Shown piece by piece: positions 1 to 12,688 of a DNA stretch of 64,000 nt. The notes beneath the pieces were generated by a model that saw nothing but the letters and a program-made list of their open reading frames with translations, did no database searches and was not told where the DNA came from. The stretch is taken from contig NC_069125.1 in NCBI RefSeq assembly GCF_026914265.1, positions 8,783,117-8,847,116 on the forward strand, read 5' to 3'. The translations under genes were made by a program, and so were the position numbers. The DNA is from Mya arenaria (lineage: Eukaryota; Mollusca; Bivalvia; Myida; Myidae). How positions within the stretch are numbered: position 1 is the stretch's first letter; the number at the start of each line of letters is the position of its first letter.

Positions 1-75
1 TCCATGTAAATATATAACCCCCGGGGGGTAGGCACTTTTAAATTATGCCATCCCCCTACAGAAGCAAATATAAAA
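1..75. mobile_element. Partial copy of the AGGGCTATTCCA MITE, cut by the window start
   Basis: TAACCCCCGGGGGGTAGGCA followed by CTTTTAAATTATGCCA and CAGAAGCAAAT matches the left half of the copy at 13567-13735. Confidence 0.6.
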
Positions 76-185
76 AAAAATACTGGTAAGCATGATTATT
101 TCCCTTGACTACTCTAACCTTTTACCTCCTGTTTCGGCAATGAACTGAACAGATTTTCAAATTATTATCCTTATTTCATATTCAG

Positions 186-2973
186 ATGAACTTCCCGAGG
201 ACACGCCCCTCCAAATGTTCAGCCTCCTTCCTCACGAGCACAAGATGTCTGTGCTCAACATTGTCCTGCATAAAACCCACGACCTGGCTCGGCCCATACA
301 GTCCAAGGACAGATTGACCTTCCATATAGGTTGTCGGAGGTTCACGGCCCGTCCAATATTCTCACAGCATACAAATGGGAATAAACACAAGGTACATTTT
401 TTCACTCTCAAGTCTTTATTATTACAGCTTTGCTAGGCTAGAACAGCTTCATTCCTCATAAGATGTTGGAGGATTATAAGTATCTTCCATGGCTGCTCAT
501 GTAAGAAAGGTACATCCCAACCCAAGCGAAGGTTTTTTGTGCGGAAACAAGGATTGGAATGAACCAACTTACACTAGCAGCCATGTTAGATGCTTTTTTC
601 TATCACCTCAGTTAAACAAGATATAGTTAAAAAAATGTATTTATTTCGCCTGAACTCATAAGTGCATAGTTTTAAAAAATTAGTTCCGGAACCTTATTTT
701 TTCTTTCCCTATGGGCAAGATGAGGATTCCCAGCATGGCAAAATATTTGGATGTTCTTATCTGGGGTAGGAGAAAAATGCCTCCACAGCATAACGAAATA
801 AGAATGGGAATGTACACAACCTATTGATTTAGTTGTTGAAATCAATGTTTTTTATGTGAAGCAACTGATTTTATTCATGTTTTTGATTGTTCACAATGTT
901 TGTTGACCATGTCTGAAAAAGGCAAATTTTCCTTCGGCAATCATGATCTATTTTCCATCTAATTTAGTTTGAGAAGTTCTTGCCGCGAGAGGGAGCAGTG
1001 GTGGCCACGATCTACGCCCCAATAACGTTCCCACCAGCTCCAGTACTCGTGTTTCAGGATAGGCCTTTCGGTAAGGGGAATAACTCTATACATTTGTAGT
1101 TCATCATGCACCAAGCAGACATGGCTGTAATTAGTGCAGTTACCGGTACATTTTACAATTTATTTCATTGATAGTTTAGTGCTTTATGACAAAATGAATT
1201 TGTTTTTATAAGGTTGTAATGTCATTATATATGATCTACATGAGCATTTGAGCTTTTTATTTGTATTAAACTGCACATTATATGAACAAACTGCTAAGTG
1301 ATCCTTAAATATTATTACTATGCAGTGTACAAGCTCTCGATTTAAATTACGGTTAAAGAAATTCAACATGTTCACTAAATAACTTCTCTCCTCTGTAGGT
1401 GGTATAGAGTTAGTAGCGAAGGGCTCCCTGATGTCCGTGAATCCTGACCGGGTGATCACTAAACGGGCTGTGATCAGTGGATACCCGCTTAAGATCAACA
1501 AACGATCATGCGTGGTCCGATATATGTTCTTCAACAGAGGTATGGGACTCAATTATATATCAACATATCTCATGTACCTTGTCAGATGTCTTTTGAGTAT
1601 ACATGTCAAGGTATATGATAAGCTAAGATCAGGTGATAAGTACTAATTTTACTGTAGAAAATATTTTATGATTGATAATAAAGCAGAAAAAAAAATATAT
1701 AAAGAAAATCATTGCAAATTGAATTTCTTGATATATGCTCTGCCATTCATTATGCTTCATGTACCATTTGACCTAAATAATGATTTGACCTTAAATATTT
1801 AGCATTAAAGTCAAGGTCAAAGTTTGCTGTAAAGTACTTTAGTGTTGTTATTGTTTTCCAACATTCAAAATTAGAGTGAGCTTTTTCTTGTTGATGACAC
1901 AAATGAGGCAATCTTTGAAGACATCATCTTGAAAGTAACCCTGTAATGGTATAGTTCAAGAAACTTCTATAGTGCAGTGGGAAACAATAGATAAAAGCAA
2001 AATAGGAAATAATTATTTTGAATGTAACAAGTAAAATTTTTGTGCAACACATATACATCAAGTGCCTTCCTGCTTATAAGGGAGCAGCGTAATCTATCAC
2101 ATGCGTATCACCTTATCGTACTTTCTTGCATTATTAACACAACCAATAAGCCTGTTATCCCTCGACTATTTCAGAGGACATTGAGTGGTTCAAGCCCGTT
2201 GAGCTAAGAACCAAGTGGGGTCGCAGAGGGCACATCAAGGTACCACTAGGTATGTTGGATTTATTTCCTACTACTGTAAATTTGATGTTAGATAAACTTC
2301 TTGTATAATCAGCAAGGTAAATGACCTCTGTCTATCTATAATTTACTTAAAAATCGGCTTAGTTTTATTATGGATTCATTTGTGGTGTACTGACCAGCAA
2401 TTGACATTGGATGTTGGCTTAGTTGACTGTTTTCTTACTTCGGGAGCTTTTGTCCAATCATCACCCAAGTAAGACAGTGCCTGTATGGGCAAAATTATCA
2501 GGATTAGCAACCAGCCATGTTGCCCAAGTCACTTCAGAAGTTCAGAAATATTATGGCCCTTCAATCGCTTAAACAAATTTAGAAAAAAAACCTAAAAAAA
2601 ATCATTTGGTTTTATAAGAGACAGTTTTCGGTCTTGTTATCTATTAAATATTAATTGAATGACCACTCATGCAATATGCTTTGTCATTATATTGACAACA
2701 TCTTATAATTGTCATCTGTAACCTGCTTGATTACATATTGATTTCTACACATTAGGAACTCACGGCCATATGAAGGTTGTATTCGATGGACAGCTTAAAT
2801 CCCAGGACACAATTCTGATGAACCTTTACAAGCGGGTTTTCCCGAAGTGGAGTTACAGTCAAGCAACGTCACGACCTAAAACTATCAACAAACCACTGAA
2901 GGTCATCTCCATGGAAACTATAGAAGAAGCGACGGAGGCTAAAGAAGGGGCGGCCTTCGCTTTGTTTGACTGA
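186..2973 (+). CDS. TSR1: TSR1 pre-rRNA-processing protein, C-terminal part (last 5 exons, 5' partial)
   Basis: Exons read as 186-391, 968-1070, 1399-1539, 2175-2249 and 2756-2973 (stop TGA 2971-2973). All four introns are GT..AG and the phases join cleanly, giving about 247 C-terminal residues. The spliced protein carries TSR1-family signatures: [69 protein letters not shown] and [15 protein letters not shown]1 is a GTPase-like factor of the Bms1/Tsr1 family without known GTP hydrolysis. It binds pre-40S particles and blocks premature joining of 60S subunits. This part covers domain IV and the conserved C-terminal region. The first visible exon starts in mid-codon (two bases), so at least one exon lies to the left. 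A tract at 1184-1552 is open on the other strand but is only antisense shadow. Identification is very secure; exon ends are inferred from splice consensus. Confidence 0.95.
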
Positions 2974-3025
2974 CATGTTAATCGATTAAGCTTGATTGTT
3001 AAGAATTTCTTAAGACAAATTAAAA

Positions 3026-3031
3026 AATAAA
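3026..3031 (+). terminator. Poly(A) signal of TSR1
   Basis: AATAAA lies 53 bases after the TSR1 stop codon, in an A/T-rich 3' UTR. It is the first canonical hexamer downstream. Position and sequence fit a cleavage signal; usage is inferred. Confidence 0.6.
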
Positions 3032-4439
3032 CTGAAATTTGAGTGTTATCCAACATAATTATTCTATAACCACACAAGGTCAAACAGGTGTTTCAGCCCA
3101 CAGGGGAGATTTTTTTTCGCTATTGCACTTAGAATAAGTTGAACTAAATTAATAATAATTTTATGTCGAGTATGTGAAAATCAACTTTAAACTTAGGTTC
3201 TCAAGAGCTTATAATTATGTAGTGAGTAATGCTATACAGGACTGGTAAAATATCTACGTGGACTTCTATAAACATGTACATGTCATTAAAAACAGTAAAC
3301 CATACCTAAGTGACAAGTACTACTGATAAATGAACAAAATGTAATCTGGGAAGCTAATCCCTTGAACAATAAACTAACCGCTGAACGACCAACTCTCGTG
3401 AACAGAATAATACAAGTATAATATTCATGTGAAATATTCGCAGTTCTGAGAATGAGGTTGAAATCAGTTTTTTAATTCTACTTCATGACCATTGCTTAAA
3501 CTGTGGCCTGGACAGACACTAGAGTTAAAATTTGAAATATTGTAAAAACAGATTTGTTTATGCTCTTTTCAATGATTTATTGCATATATCAATGTTTTAA
3601 TAAGTACGTTCACATAACAAGACATGTATGTAACATCATATTCTAAACAAAAGCTTATTGTATATTTGATTTACTTTTAACTTCCAATCACAAACAAAGA
3701 TCCCTTCTCTGTTTAGAAAATATCCAACAAATCAGAAAAAATGAAACAACTACAGCAACACATGAATTTGTAATGAAAGAAGGTTCATGTAACAATACTG
3801 TATTTCAAAATGTAGGTACATACAATTCCAGCTTGCATTGTACATTGTCGAGAGTAATTAACCAATCACATCTATTTTTCAGCTCAAGTACAGTACAACA
3901 GTACACAGAGTCATATATTAACATGTCACTGTCAAATGAAGTAAACCATTCCCTATGTACAATGTGTGCTGTAAACCAACTCCAATTCATTTAATTACAA
4001 AAAACATGTAATTCAGGGGCAAGTTGCTCAAGAATAAACCACTTCGTAGTGCGACAAAGCACGTGGGACCATTATCATGCTCCTATGCAACATTTATTTT
4101 CATCTTATGAAACACTTCCATGTAACATATTGCAAAGATGTTGGTTACCCTTCGCTCGATAGCAATTGGCCTAGGAATTCACAACTGACCTCTCTAACAA
4201 TCTTAGGTCCCGTATAACAGGATTAAGTATGCTCACCTTTTATTGTTATGTGTTATTGAAAAGTATGTCAATGAAAGTTATGATAAACTCAAAACCAAGT
4301 TTAAGCAAGTGACTTGGCTATTAAAAATGATATATGATACTTAAACCTGTTATGCTTAAGATCTTTAGAGAAATTGGGGCAAGATGCCTTAAGTCATTTG
4401 AGTCACTTCTTTATGGTGACATTTGTGAAGACAAAAACA

Positions 4440-4605
4440 CTGCCAGTGTATGCCAAATGGTTACCTCCTGTGGATGCCAATGTTTGTCTACCTTGGATTC
4501 TATGTTCGTCTGCCAGTGCATGCCAATGTTAGTCTATCAGTGGATGCCAATGTTAGTCTATCAGTGGCTGCCAATGCTTGTCCACATGAGACCAATATTT
4601 GTCAT
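4440..4605. repeat. Imperfect ~24-bp minisatellite
   Basis: A unit close to GGATGCCAATGTTAGTCTATCA recurs about six times with substitutions, best preserved at 4515-4580. It produces a spurious Cys/Met-rich frame with repeated PMLVYQW. Confidence 0.7.
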
Positions 4606-4970
4606 TTTTTTCTTGATGGTCACTTTACAGAGGTATAACACAACAGTACTCACACATATTAGCCATAAGCAACATGACATAGTATGTGCATGTGGATATT
4701 ATCAACAGATTTTGAGTTATTATCAAAAAAAAAGGTTTATACACTACTGCTGCTGCCAGTAACACCAGCTCTTTGACAAAATCTCAATGTCTTCAAAACT
4801 TAAAGAGTTTAAAAAAAAACATGTAGCAATAAACGATTACAGTTACATAGCCAGAGATTAAATGTACTGGTATGTGTGTTAGTTCAAAGAGAATTTGCCT
4901 CCTAGACAAATGAGGCTCTGCCTTTTCGTGTCACTAAAATAATGTTTAGAACATCTAATCCACCTGTCCA

Positions 4971-7900
4971 TCACCCTGTGTTCTCCTGCTGTTGCAGTGA
5001 GGTATGTAAGCCAGGTAAGCTAGGCAGATGTAGTTTGTTACTTGGTACCTAAAATAAACAAAACACTATTGCTCTTCAGGGTAAACATAACACAACAATA
5101 CAATGTCTTTACTAAATTGTTTTGCAAGTTCCAATACTGGGCCTGCTATTCATACAAGTAGTGATAATGTAACAATTTCAATCATTCTGAGTCAACTACT
5201 TGTGTACTTTGGATTTCAGTGATCTCTCTTTAGAGATGTATTTTGTTAGCATAAAAAGGTATTTTAGTTGTCGTTATACAGAAAACATTTAAAATATTGA
5301 TATAAGACTTAGTGCATGTGCAACTATGACCATAGGGGCAATTTACATTTTTTTGTAAACTATTTAAATTATCCAGAAAAGGCTCTTCAAAAACAAATTC
5401 TGAAAATAAAAATAAAAATCCTAAAGGAATAGTCCGGCCCTAGCAGATTGGGCCTACACATAGATTTTTGCCAGAACACTGTTAATGCCCCTTTGCATCA
5501 GCTTTAAACTAGAGTTGTCACAGTGGTGACGAATACCCCCGAATGCTGTATGGACACAGGAATGGCAAACTATTTCTTAGAAAAGAGGCAAAACTCTGAG
5601 GTAATTGTACACTGCATTTCCACTTGTCATGCTTAGCCGAAATATGTCGTTTTAATTAAAATCCATTGAGTTATTTAGAAGTAATAGTGCTAAAAAAGTA
5701 ACCAAGGGAAATAACTCTGTCATGAAATGAAAAAAGTTCTGGTTCTTGTACACTGCCCTTCCAATCCTTGTGCTTAACCATTTTGTGAAGTTTAATTTCA
5801 TTTCAAGTTTTGCTCTAAACATTGTGAGTAACAAAGGGCAATTACTCTGTGATTAGCTGAATTAGAGTTATGGTTCTTGAACACTGCACTTCCTCACATT
5901 GTCTCTACCATTGTGTGAAGTTTAACTTAATTCCATCCAGTAGTTTTCAAATTATGCTTTGGACAATAAAATGTTACAAAGGGCAATAACTCAGTGATTA
6001 ACTAAATTAGAGTTACGGTTCTTGTACCCTGCACTACATCTCATTGTGCTTTACCATTGTATATAGTTTAATTTAATTCCATCCAGTAGTTTTCAAGTTA
6101 TGTTTTGGACAAGAAAGAGTAATAAAGGGCAATAACTCTGTGATTAGCTGAAATAGAGTTATGGTTATTGATCACTGCACTTCCTCTCATTTTGCTTTAC
6201 CGTTGTATGAAGTATAATTAAATTCCATTCAGTATCTTATGCTTCAGACAAGAAAAATTAACAAAGGGCAATTACTCTGTGATTAGCTGAAATAGAGTTA
6301 TGGTTCTTAATCACTGCACTTCCTCTGGTTGTGTTTTATCATCATATTAAGTTTGATTCAATTCCATCCAGTAGATTTGAAGTTATGCTTCTTACAAGGA
6401 TTATTGCAACGGACTGACCAACCACAGGGTGACTCCAATATACCCCCAGGCCTCCTTCAAACTTCCTTTGTTGGGGGTACAATTAAAACAAAAGATAACA
6501 ATCTACCAAACTCACCTGTATGCACAATTTCAGCTTGTTTGTGGAGTCACTGACCTCTTCCAGGGCCTCTAGTTTCCTGTACAGATACATGTGTAAGTGT
6601 GTATTTTGAACTTCCATAGCACAAACTTGGAGATTTATTGAATTAGGTTATCACTCAACAAATCATTCTACAGCCATTTATGTTATTTAATGTTTTTTGA
6701 GTAAATAGTTTGATGATTATTAATAATATTTGCTAATCGTACCATCATTCATGAAAGAACATAGCATATTTCCAAAATATGACTAGCAAACTAACTATTT
6801 GAAAGTATATAATGGCCAGCAGTCAATTGTATAATACTGGTTATCTTTTTGGTTTGGTAAAGGTCATTAAAATTGTTATTGATTGGTCAATATTTATCCA
6901 AAAAAATGTATTAACCAATCGAATCATTTAAATACAGATAACTGGACCAATTGTACAAAACTGGATAACTTTTCCATATATTATTTTTTGGTTAGTTTGC
7001 ACAATCATGCAAGGAAATTAATTGGTCAACTGTCATTGTTGGAGGAATATCAACCAATCAATTGGCTGTTGGTGGGCAACTTAACTAAGTTTTATACAAT
7101 TAAACATTATATATTTTACAACAATTGTGAAGAAAGTTGTGATAACTTATAGTAAGTCACTCTCGTATTTTTTTTTAATCATTAGAATTCACAGTTATAG
7201 CCTATCAATGAGGGTCATTACTATTCCCTGGTGAAAACACCTACGAATTTTTTTTCCAACATTGCCAATTTTTCCACTAAATCCTTGCAAAAACAGATTA
7301 GCCAATATCAAACTGTGTTTGTTTTCTGACCAACATGGGTCCAAAATGAAATTCCAAATGTTATGTTTTGTGAAATAAAAAAGTGACCCCAAAACACCTT
7401 CTCATGGAAGAGTCAGTGTATTCAAAAAAGAAAGAAACTTGATTTAATTTTTCTCTATATCCTGTTTATTTTGTAAAGCAATCTTGTTCATTTCCAGACC
7501 AATTTTGAATTTTAGTCAAAATGATGCATTTTTTCCAATCAGAAGGACCCAATTCCCAAATATTGGGAAAAACACTGCCTTATATGAAATAAAGGAAAAT
7601 TTAGACAGACAAAACTCATCGTTGCTACCTCTCTTCCTGTCTGATGGCTGCCTTAAGCTCCTGTTGTTGTTCCCCGTGCCTCCCCACCATGGACTCCAGC
7701 TCTCCCACTGTCTTGTGCAGCGACCTCACGCTTCCATAATTGCTCCTGGGTACCTTCAACTTGGCTAGTTCTGCATTCAACCTAAACCAAATGTTTAAAA
7801 GTGATTTATAATACAACAATTTATAAGAAAGTTATGTTAACTTGATATGGTAAGTTATCTTATTGGCACAATGTTGAGCAAGACTGTAGTCTTGTGTGAG

Positions 7901-10687
7901 AAACAACAGAAACCCCACTTGTTCGGCTTGGTGACCACCATCCAAACTCATATGCACCCAGGCTGAGAATCGTACCCAGGACAACTTTGATAAGAAGCAT
8001 CATTCGGAACTCCTCGGCCATTTTATCGAAAACAACCTCGGATGTATGCCGGTACATCTGTTGAAGGAGTTCGTAAAATTTTGAATTATATCATTAGTTA
8101 AATGTAGTGTTTTAGAGTTGTATTTATTGATTTAAGTTTAAATTTATTGTCATTGAATTGTATTATAGCAAACATAATGAAGAATCCCAAGATTTAAGTC
8201 ACAAAGTTTAACTGCTAAATAAAATTACTACGCGATCTACTTGCAGCGGACTTAAACGTACCACTTTTTGAGTGTGTAAACCGTCCAAATACATCCAAGG
8301 TTGTTTTCGATAAAATGGCCGAGGAGCTCCGAATGAAGAAGCATGAGAGCTTAACTTGTTATTTGGTTTGTAATTTTATGCACAATTCCTCAGACCTTTA
8401 TCAAAATTAATGAAATAGTAATTTACCTTAAGATTGCAACAATATGTGAAGAAACATTTTGTAATATATTGCAATTTTCAGAGCCTGTATTGCGATTTAT
8501 TGCAATAGTTTGAAATATATTGTTAACTTCATAAAATATTAAGCCCCATATTTTTCAAACATAAATCATTAAAAACAGCTGATAAAAAACACCTTTATTG
8601 TAACATTTTTCTTATGAATCAAACATTTAAAAGATGATTTATGAACTCTAGATCATCATGTTCCAACATTACAAGTAATTCCTTATCTTTTGATGAGTTT
8701 TGTACTGATAGTATCAGAGTACACATTTTCTGTGAAGTTCATGCTATCTTTTAAAAAAACTATCTCAATGATTTGTACTTACAATCTACCAACATCGTTC
8801 ATTTTACGATGAACATTGTCGTTCCTGGAAAACTGAGACCTGCTTTTCACCAACCTGTTAAATAGATCTGTATTACAACAATGGTTAAGAATACATCATG
8901 CATTGCATATATTGAAAAGGCTCACAGAAGACAGTGGCCACATGCCTATTTCTGGAGTCCACCTCAGAAAACCAGGGGATTTTGACATTAGCCAAGGAGA
9001 TTTTTAATTGGTCTCAAATGGGTTAATATCTCATACATCCTTCGGGATTTTAATCACTCCATCCAGAACATTTTTATTTTCTTGTTCTACTTCTCAAAGC
9101 ATTTTATTTAAACTAGCATTTCTTTTTAACTGATATGCGCTGTATTGATTTATATCAGTTGTAAGAAAATATATTGTTCTTATTAATTTAGTCATGAATT
9201 CATTTTATCTAAAAAAATATATTGGAGGATGAAAACTGGGGGATATGGCATATATGTGTTCTTAAACACTAGCTAAAGAACTTCAGCGAACACATTATAT
9301 ATTACCTTTTGGGACGTGTTTAATGTGTAGTAAACATCAAAAAAATAAATATCAACATTAAAGTTATGGAAGCCAAAACTGCTTAAAAACATGTGAATTA
9401 TATTAACACAATTTAATAACAAAATTTCATCAATATTTTTCTTCTATCTGAAGTTAAATGACAAAAATATATATCCATTTAGTGTCTTTAAGATCGAACC
9501 TTTTGAATATTTTTAACCAGTACACATTTAGTCCATACTATAACCAACAGAATACTTACTTAACAGTACTGTCTATCAAATGATCAAGGTGTTCCTTCAG
9601 TGATTTCTCCAGCGGCTTCCAACCCTTCACCAGTTTCTTTTTGTATGTGGAGTAGACATTCTCTCGGATATTTACTTGTGTTGTTGTGGTAGAAGCTTTC
9701 CTTGTTGGATCTGAACGTCTGCTGACTGCCTTCTGTCCAGTTGTAACTTTGTATCTGGAAAGTGAAAAGAAATTAAAGCTGAAGATTATTTATATTACAT
9801 TCAGGGATACTTTTTTATTATTTGACATTTCTTACGTATCTGTGTTTTGAGTCTGCCATACTCATAAAATTGCCAAAAGACTCATTGACGGAATTTTGGT
9901 GGACTAGGGTGGCACCATATTGGGGATCTTTGCAGCATTTGCAGCAAGCTTAGGCAGCACTGAGACTACTACTAATAATCCTACTCCCAGGGCAGCAGAA
10001 GTCCAATGATTTGTACACAGACAGATATTTTGACAATTTTTTATATGGCAATACTGTAAGCCATTTAGGGATTAAAAGCATATCTCTTTTTGAGTTATTT
10101 TTTTACTTATGCAGTAGGTGGGTGCTACTTAACAGGTGTGATTTTGATAGACCATGCCAGACTGACAATTACAACTGCAATCCAGGGACTTTGCTCCATA
10201 GGTAGCATTTAGACAATGAAATTGGTAAAATGGTAAGCTTACCATACCTTATCCAAACTTGTCTTGCACTGACAATTTAACTGAATAAGGGTATTACAGC
10301 TGTTTACTAGCCTATGGAATATGAGTTGAGAATACTTTTGTTGGCTCTAGGTTTAAATGTTTATATTTATAATACGTATACATTGTGTTTAGTCATTCTA
10401 AAATGCCGTCCAGGCTTTTTTTAATGATGGTTAGGCTAACCATCATTAAAAAAAAGCCTGGACGGCATTTTAGAATGACTAACAATGTGTTGTAGTTTAC
10501 ACAGTTACTTGGTAGTTTATGCTATGTACTGTATAAATTACAATGCATTCAAAGTACAGTTAAAATTTACGTGTAGGCTACAAGACTTTTGTAACATAAG
10601 TTTGGTAGTTTACCTTTTCGTTCTGGTAGTTTTGGCTGGTGGTTTCTGGGCTGTTTGATTTCTTTTTGTTACCTTAATTTTTGCCAT
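4971..10687 (-). CDS. CENPQ: Centromere protein Q-like inner kinetochore subunit
   Basis: Six exons in transcript order: 10614-10687, 9560-9754, 8783-8854, 7629-7781, 6516-6576, 4971-5048. They total 633 nt, a 210-aa protein with ATG at 10687 and TGA at 4971-4973. The N-terminus is basic (MAKIKVTKRNQ, then KPPAKTTRTKR). The block GWKPLEKSLKEHLDHLIDS (about 69-88) matches vertebrate CENP-Q WQPLSKSTRDHLQTMMES. LNAELAKLKVP (about 115-125) matches the CENP-Q segment ending in TLKVP, followed by a coiled coil (about 128-185). The tail LHLPSLPGLHTSL (about 191-203) matches the family's SLPELSQKTL region. CENP-Q pairs with CENP-U in the CENP-O/P/Q/U/R part of the constitutive centromere network. The protein is shorter than human (268 aa). 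The call rests on recalled family motifs, since this family diverges fast; the exon chain itself is strong. Confidence 0.8.
5505..6445. mobile_element. Non-autonomous element with ~145-bp tandem core (copy A)
   Basis: It opens with AAACTAGAGTTGTCACAGTG and the mark GACGAATACCCCCGAATGC. The core is about five diverged units of ~145 bp; each contains a form of GGGCAATAACTCTGTGATTA and CCATCCAGTAGTTTTCAA. It closes near GACCAACCACAGGGTGACTC. The copy at 57.65-58.66 kb has the same head, core and tail, so the limits are set by comparison. It lies in the last intron of CENP-Q. Its layout recalls tandem-core elements known from bivalves; the class is not proven. Confidence 0.7.
7129..7170 (-). mobile_element. 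3'-tail fragment of tRNA-derived SINE
   Basis: GTTGTGATAACTTATAGTAA plus the following TCACTCTCG matches the tail of the SINE at 36.17-36.39 kb. Only this tail is present. Confidence 0.6.
7858..8375 (-). mobile_element. tRNA-derived SINE copy split by a MITE
   Basis: 7858-8000 aligns with the body of the SINE seen at 23.17 and 36.17 kb (AATGTTGAGCAAGACTGTAG, then GGTGACCACCATCCAAACTC). The Mutator-type MITE at 8001-8335 interrupts it. After the repeated AAGAAGCAT the SINE resumes (GAGAGCTTAACTTG, compare GAGTGCGCTAACCACTGAGC in the 36-kb copy). The SINE is therefore older than the MITE. Confidence 0.65.
8001..8335. mobile_element. Mutator-type MITE, copy 1 (335 bp, 9-bp TSD)
   Basis: Terminal inverted repeats of about 46 bp start CATTCGGAACTCCTCGGCCA and end with the reverse form, GGCCGAGGAGCTCCGAATG. 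AAGAAGCAT is duplicated exactly at 7992-8000 and 8336-8344. A 9-bp duplication is typical of Mutator-like elements. No coding capacity. Copies 2 and 3 lie at 56.2 and 56.8 kb. Confidence 0.9.
10391..10480. repeat. Near-perfect 90-bp palindrome with 1-nt loop
   Basis: Left arm 10391-10434 (begins AGTCATTCTAAAATGCCGTC) is repeated as its reverse complement at 10436-10480. The only difference is one base in a T/A run. It lies in the first intron of CENP-Q. The flanks extend imperfectly (ACATTGTG on the left, CAATGTGT on the right). Confidence 0.9.
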
Positions 10688-11199
10688 TTTTAAGTCAAAC
10701 TCTCCCGCCAGTTTCTGCGCTCAAAAATATCTAGAGTCGTAAGATTAACTGTGTCGGTTAAAAGCAACCATTTGTTTATAGGACTACATTCTACCATTAG
10801 TTGACAGACAATAATTCTAAGTTTATTCATACATGTTATTGTGTGCAAAAAATACTGAAAACTTGAATAGGTCGGCAACATTCTTCCAAAATGTTCTTTT
10901 TGTTTTCATTATTAATGGAAAATACTGCATAAAAGCTCAAACCCATTTTTACAGCTGTTTTATTTTATATTACCTCTATCTCTAACACAGAAAATCCTTT
11001 TCTTTCTTTCTTTTATTTAGGGGGGGGGGGGGGGGTAGAAGGGGTTGTCCACAATCACATATAGTTTCCATTTTCAAGTGCTTATCTTACGGTTAAAAGT
11101 GTTGTAACTTGTAAGCAAACAAAGTTATTTTAATATTTTACTTTAAAAACTATAGGGAACAATGCTACACGAAAATCTAATTTTTCAGACTGAACTAAA

Positions 11200-11300
11200 T
11201 GCCAGACATCTGGTTTGGTGACTACCAACAGAACTCAATATCGCCCAGAATGTGTATTGAACTTTGGGCGACTTTGTTATAAGCAGATGCACTAAAAAAC
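11200..11300 (-). mobile_element. Possible decayed SINE body fragment
   Basis: GGTTTGGTGACTACCAACAG resembles the GGTGACCACCATCCAAACTC segment of the SINE at 7.9 kb in the same orientation. The match is weak and short. Confidence 0.3.
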
Positions 11301-11379
11301 CGGATTTTTCTCTAAACATCCATATAACCTTGCCTCTATTGACTTAAGAGACTATGTCACAGATTGGCACCAAAAAAAG

Positions 11380-11552
11380 TTTTTTCTGTAACGAATCTCA
11401 GGACAATTATCTAATAGAATGTGTTACACTTTGATATCATAATATAAAAAAAGTACCAAAATGTAAAAAAAAAATTGTGTCGGAGACCGTGTTCGAACCC
11501 GCTTCGCCAAAATGTAATTCAGCGTCTTACTCACTGCGCTACAAAGGCTTAT
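11380..11552 (-). mobile_element. tRNA-derived SINE head (different family)
   Basis: On the minus strand from 11552: GTAGCGCAGTGAGTAAGACG resembles a tRNA A box and GGGTTCGAACACG a B box, spaced as in a tRNA. The rest does not fold as a normal tRNA (no paired acceptor end seen). An unrelated A/T-rich tail follows. A SINE promoter head is the best reading. Confidence 0.55.
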
Positions 11553-12416
11553 TCTAATAGGGTGACATAATTAAGTTATAAACCTACCTCGTGATAACAC
11601 CCACTAGCCAATCACGCATAAGGAATGAATTCTACCTGGTAGACATACCCAGTAATCTTTTTTAATGGAAAAATACGAAATAACTGCTATAAAACTTAAT
11701 AAATTGTAAACTATGTGGTACTACAGTTAGTAAGTTTCAATGCATTCTACACATCTATGCCAAGTTTATGTCAGTTTTCAACAATTTTCTTCTTTTTTTC
11801 GCTATTTTATCATACGTGAGACTTTAAGGACTGGTACATATCTGAAAAGCACAAATAAGTTTATTTAAAACTTTTATTTTCTTTAATATAAAGACAATCA
11901 AAGACAATACAATAATTCTTTATCACAATTCACAAGGTGATCTTTTATGATACAAAAAGCAAAGAAAAATTTAAAAATAATTATACAAAATGCAAAGAAG
12001 AATAAATAAATAGCTAGTAAGAACAACAATCAAAAGTAATTGGCCTGCAATTGGCAACATACATGTATGTTTATTATTGAAACAGTCAGTACATTTCTTG
12101 ACAAAACAAAGTTTATTTTCATTTTCACATTCACACCCATAGCGGAATGGTTACAAGGGGAACAGGGGAACAGGTATGACTGTTCTAAACCTGCCATGAC
12201 AATAAATTTCAACACTGTTCACTTATACAGCATGCAAGTTATTGAACGTTGTCCTTGACAACATGGTTCAAAAAGATTTCAGCCCCGGCAACCATCGATA
12301 TAAAAAAATTACCCTTGTGCTAAATCTAATTAACAGGGTTGTTGGAGCCCAAAACAATTACTTCTATTATATGTTTACATCAGTACATATATCTACAATA
12401 TACAAGATATATTTAA

Positions 12417-12549
12417 GAAATATAACACACCACTGAGGGTCATATGACATTACGAGGACAGGCCAGTCAGCCGGCTAACGCCTCGGTCCATATACACCTT
12501 TTATGGTCCTTATAATGCCATATGGCCTGAAGTGGTGTGTTATATTTCT
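12417..12549. mobile_element. Palindromic MITE-like element
   Basis: Arms of about 36 bp: GAAATATAACACACCACTGA at left, and its near reverse form ending CACCACTTCA... read from the right, with a ~60-bp centre. No clear target duplication. No coding capacity. Confidence 0.65.
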
Positions 12550-12688
12550 TTTATTATACCAAACACTTTTCATTACAATTCAATATATTTAAAGCGATTT
12601 AAATGTGTTTTATTGAACAAAGCTAATAATGTTTACTTGCGACAAGTTTTCGCCGTTGTGAAAATAGCAAGCCGCACTTACCAATTGT

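Larger units (their letters stand above)
2974..4970. other. Convergent intergenic region between TSR1 and CENP-Q
   Basis: About 2 kb separates the two stop codons and must hold both 3' UTRs. No gene was recognised. A reading frame over 4334-4762 is explained by an imperfect minisatellite and is not called coding. Confidence 0.6.

Noticed and set aside
1184-1552. 122-codon minus-strand frame
   Set aside because: It covers a TSR1 exon and intron antisense, with no domain and A/T-rich intron content.
11480-11552. A functional tRNA gene on the minus strand
   Set aside because: A and B boxes are present, but no proper acceptor stem or anticodon arm could be paired. A SINE head is more likely. 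The same holds for 23175-23250.
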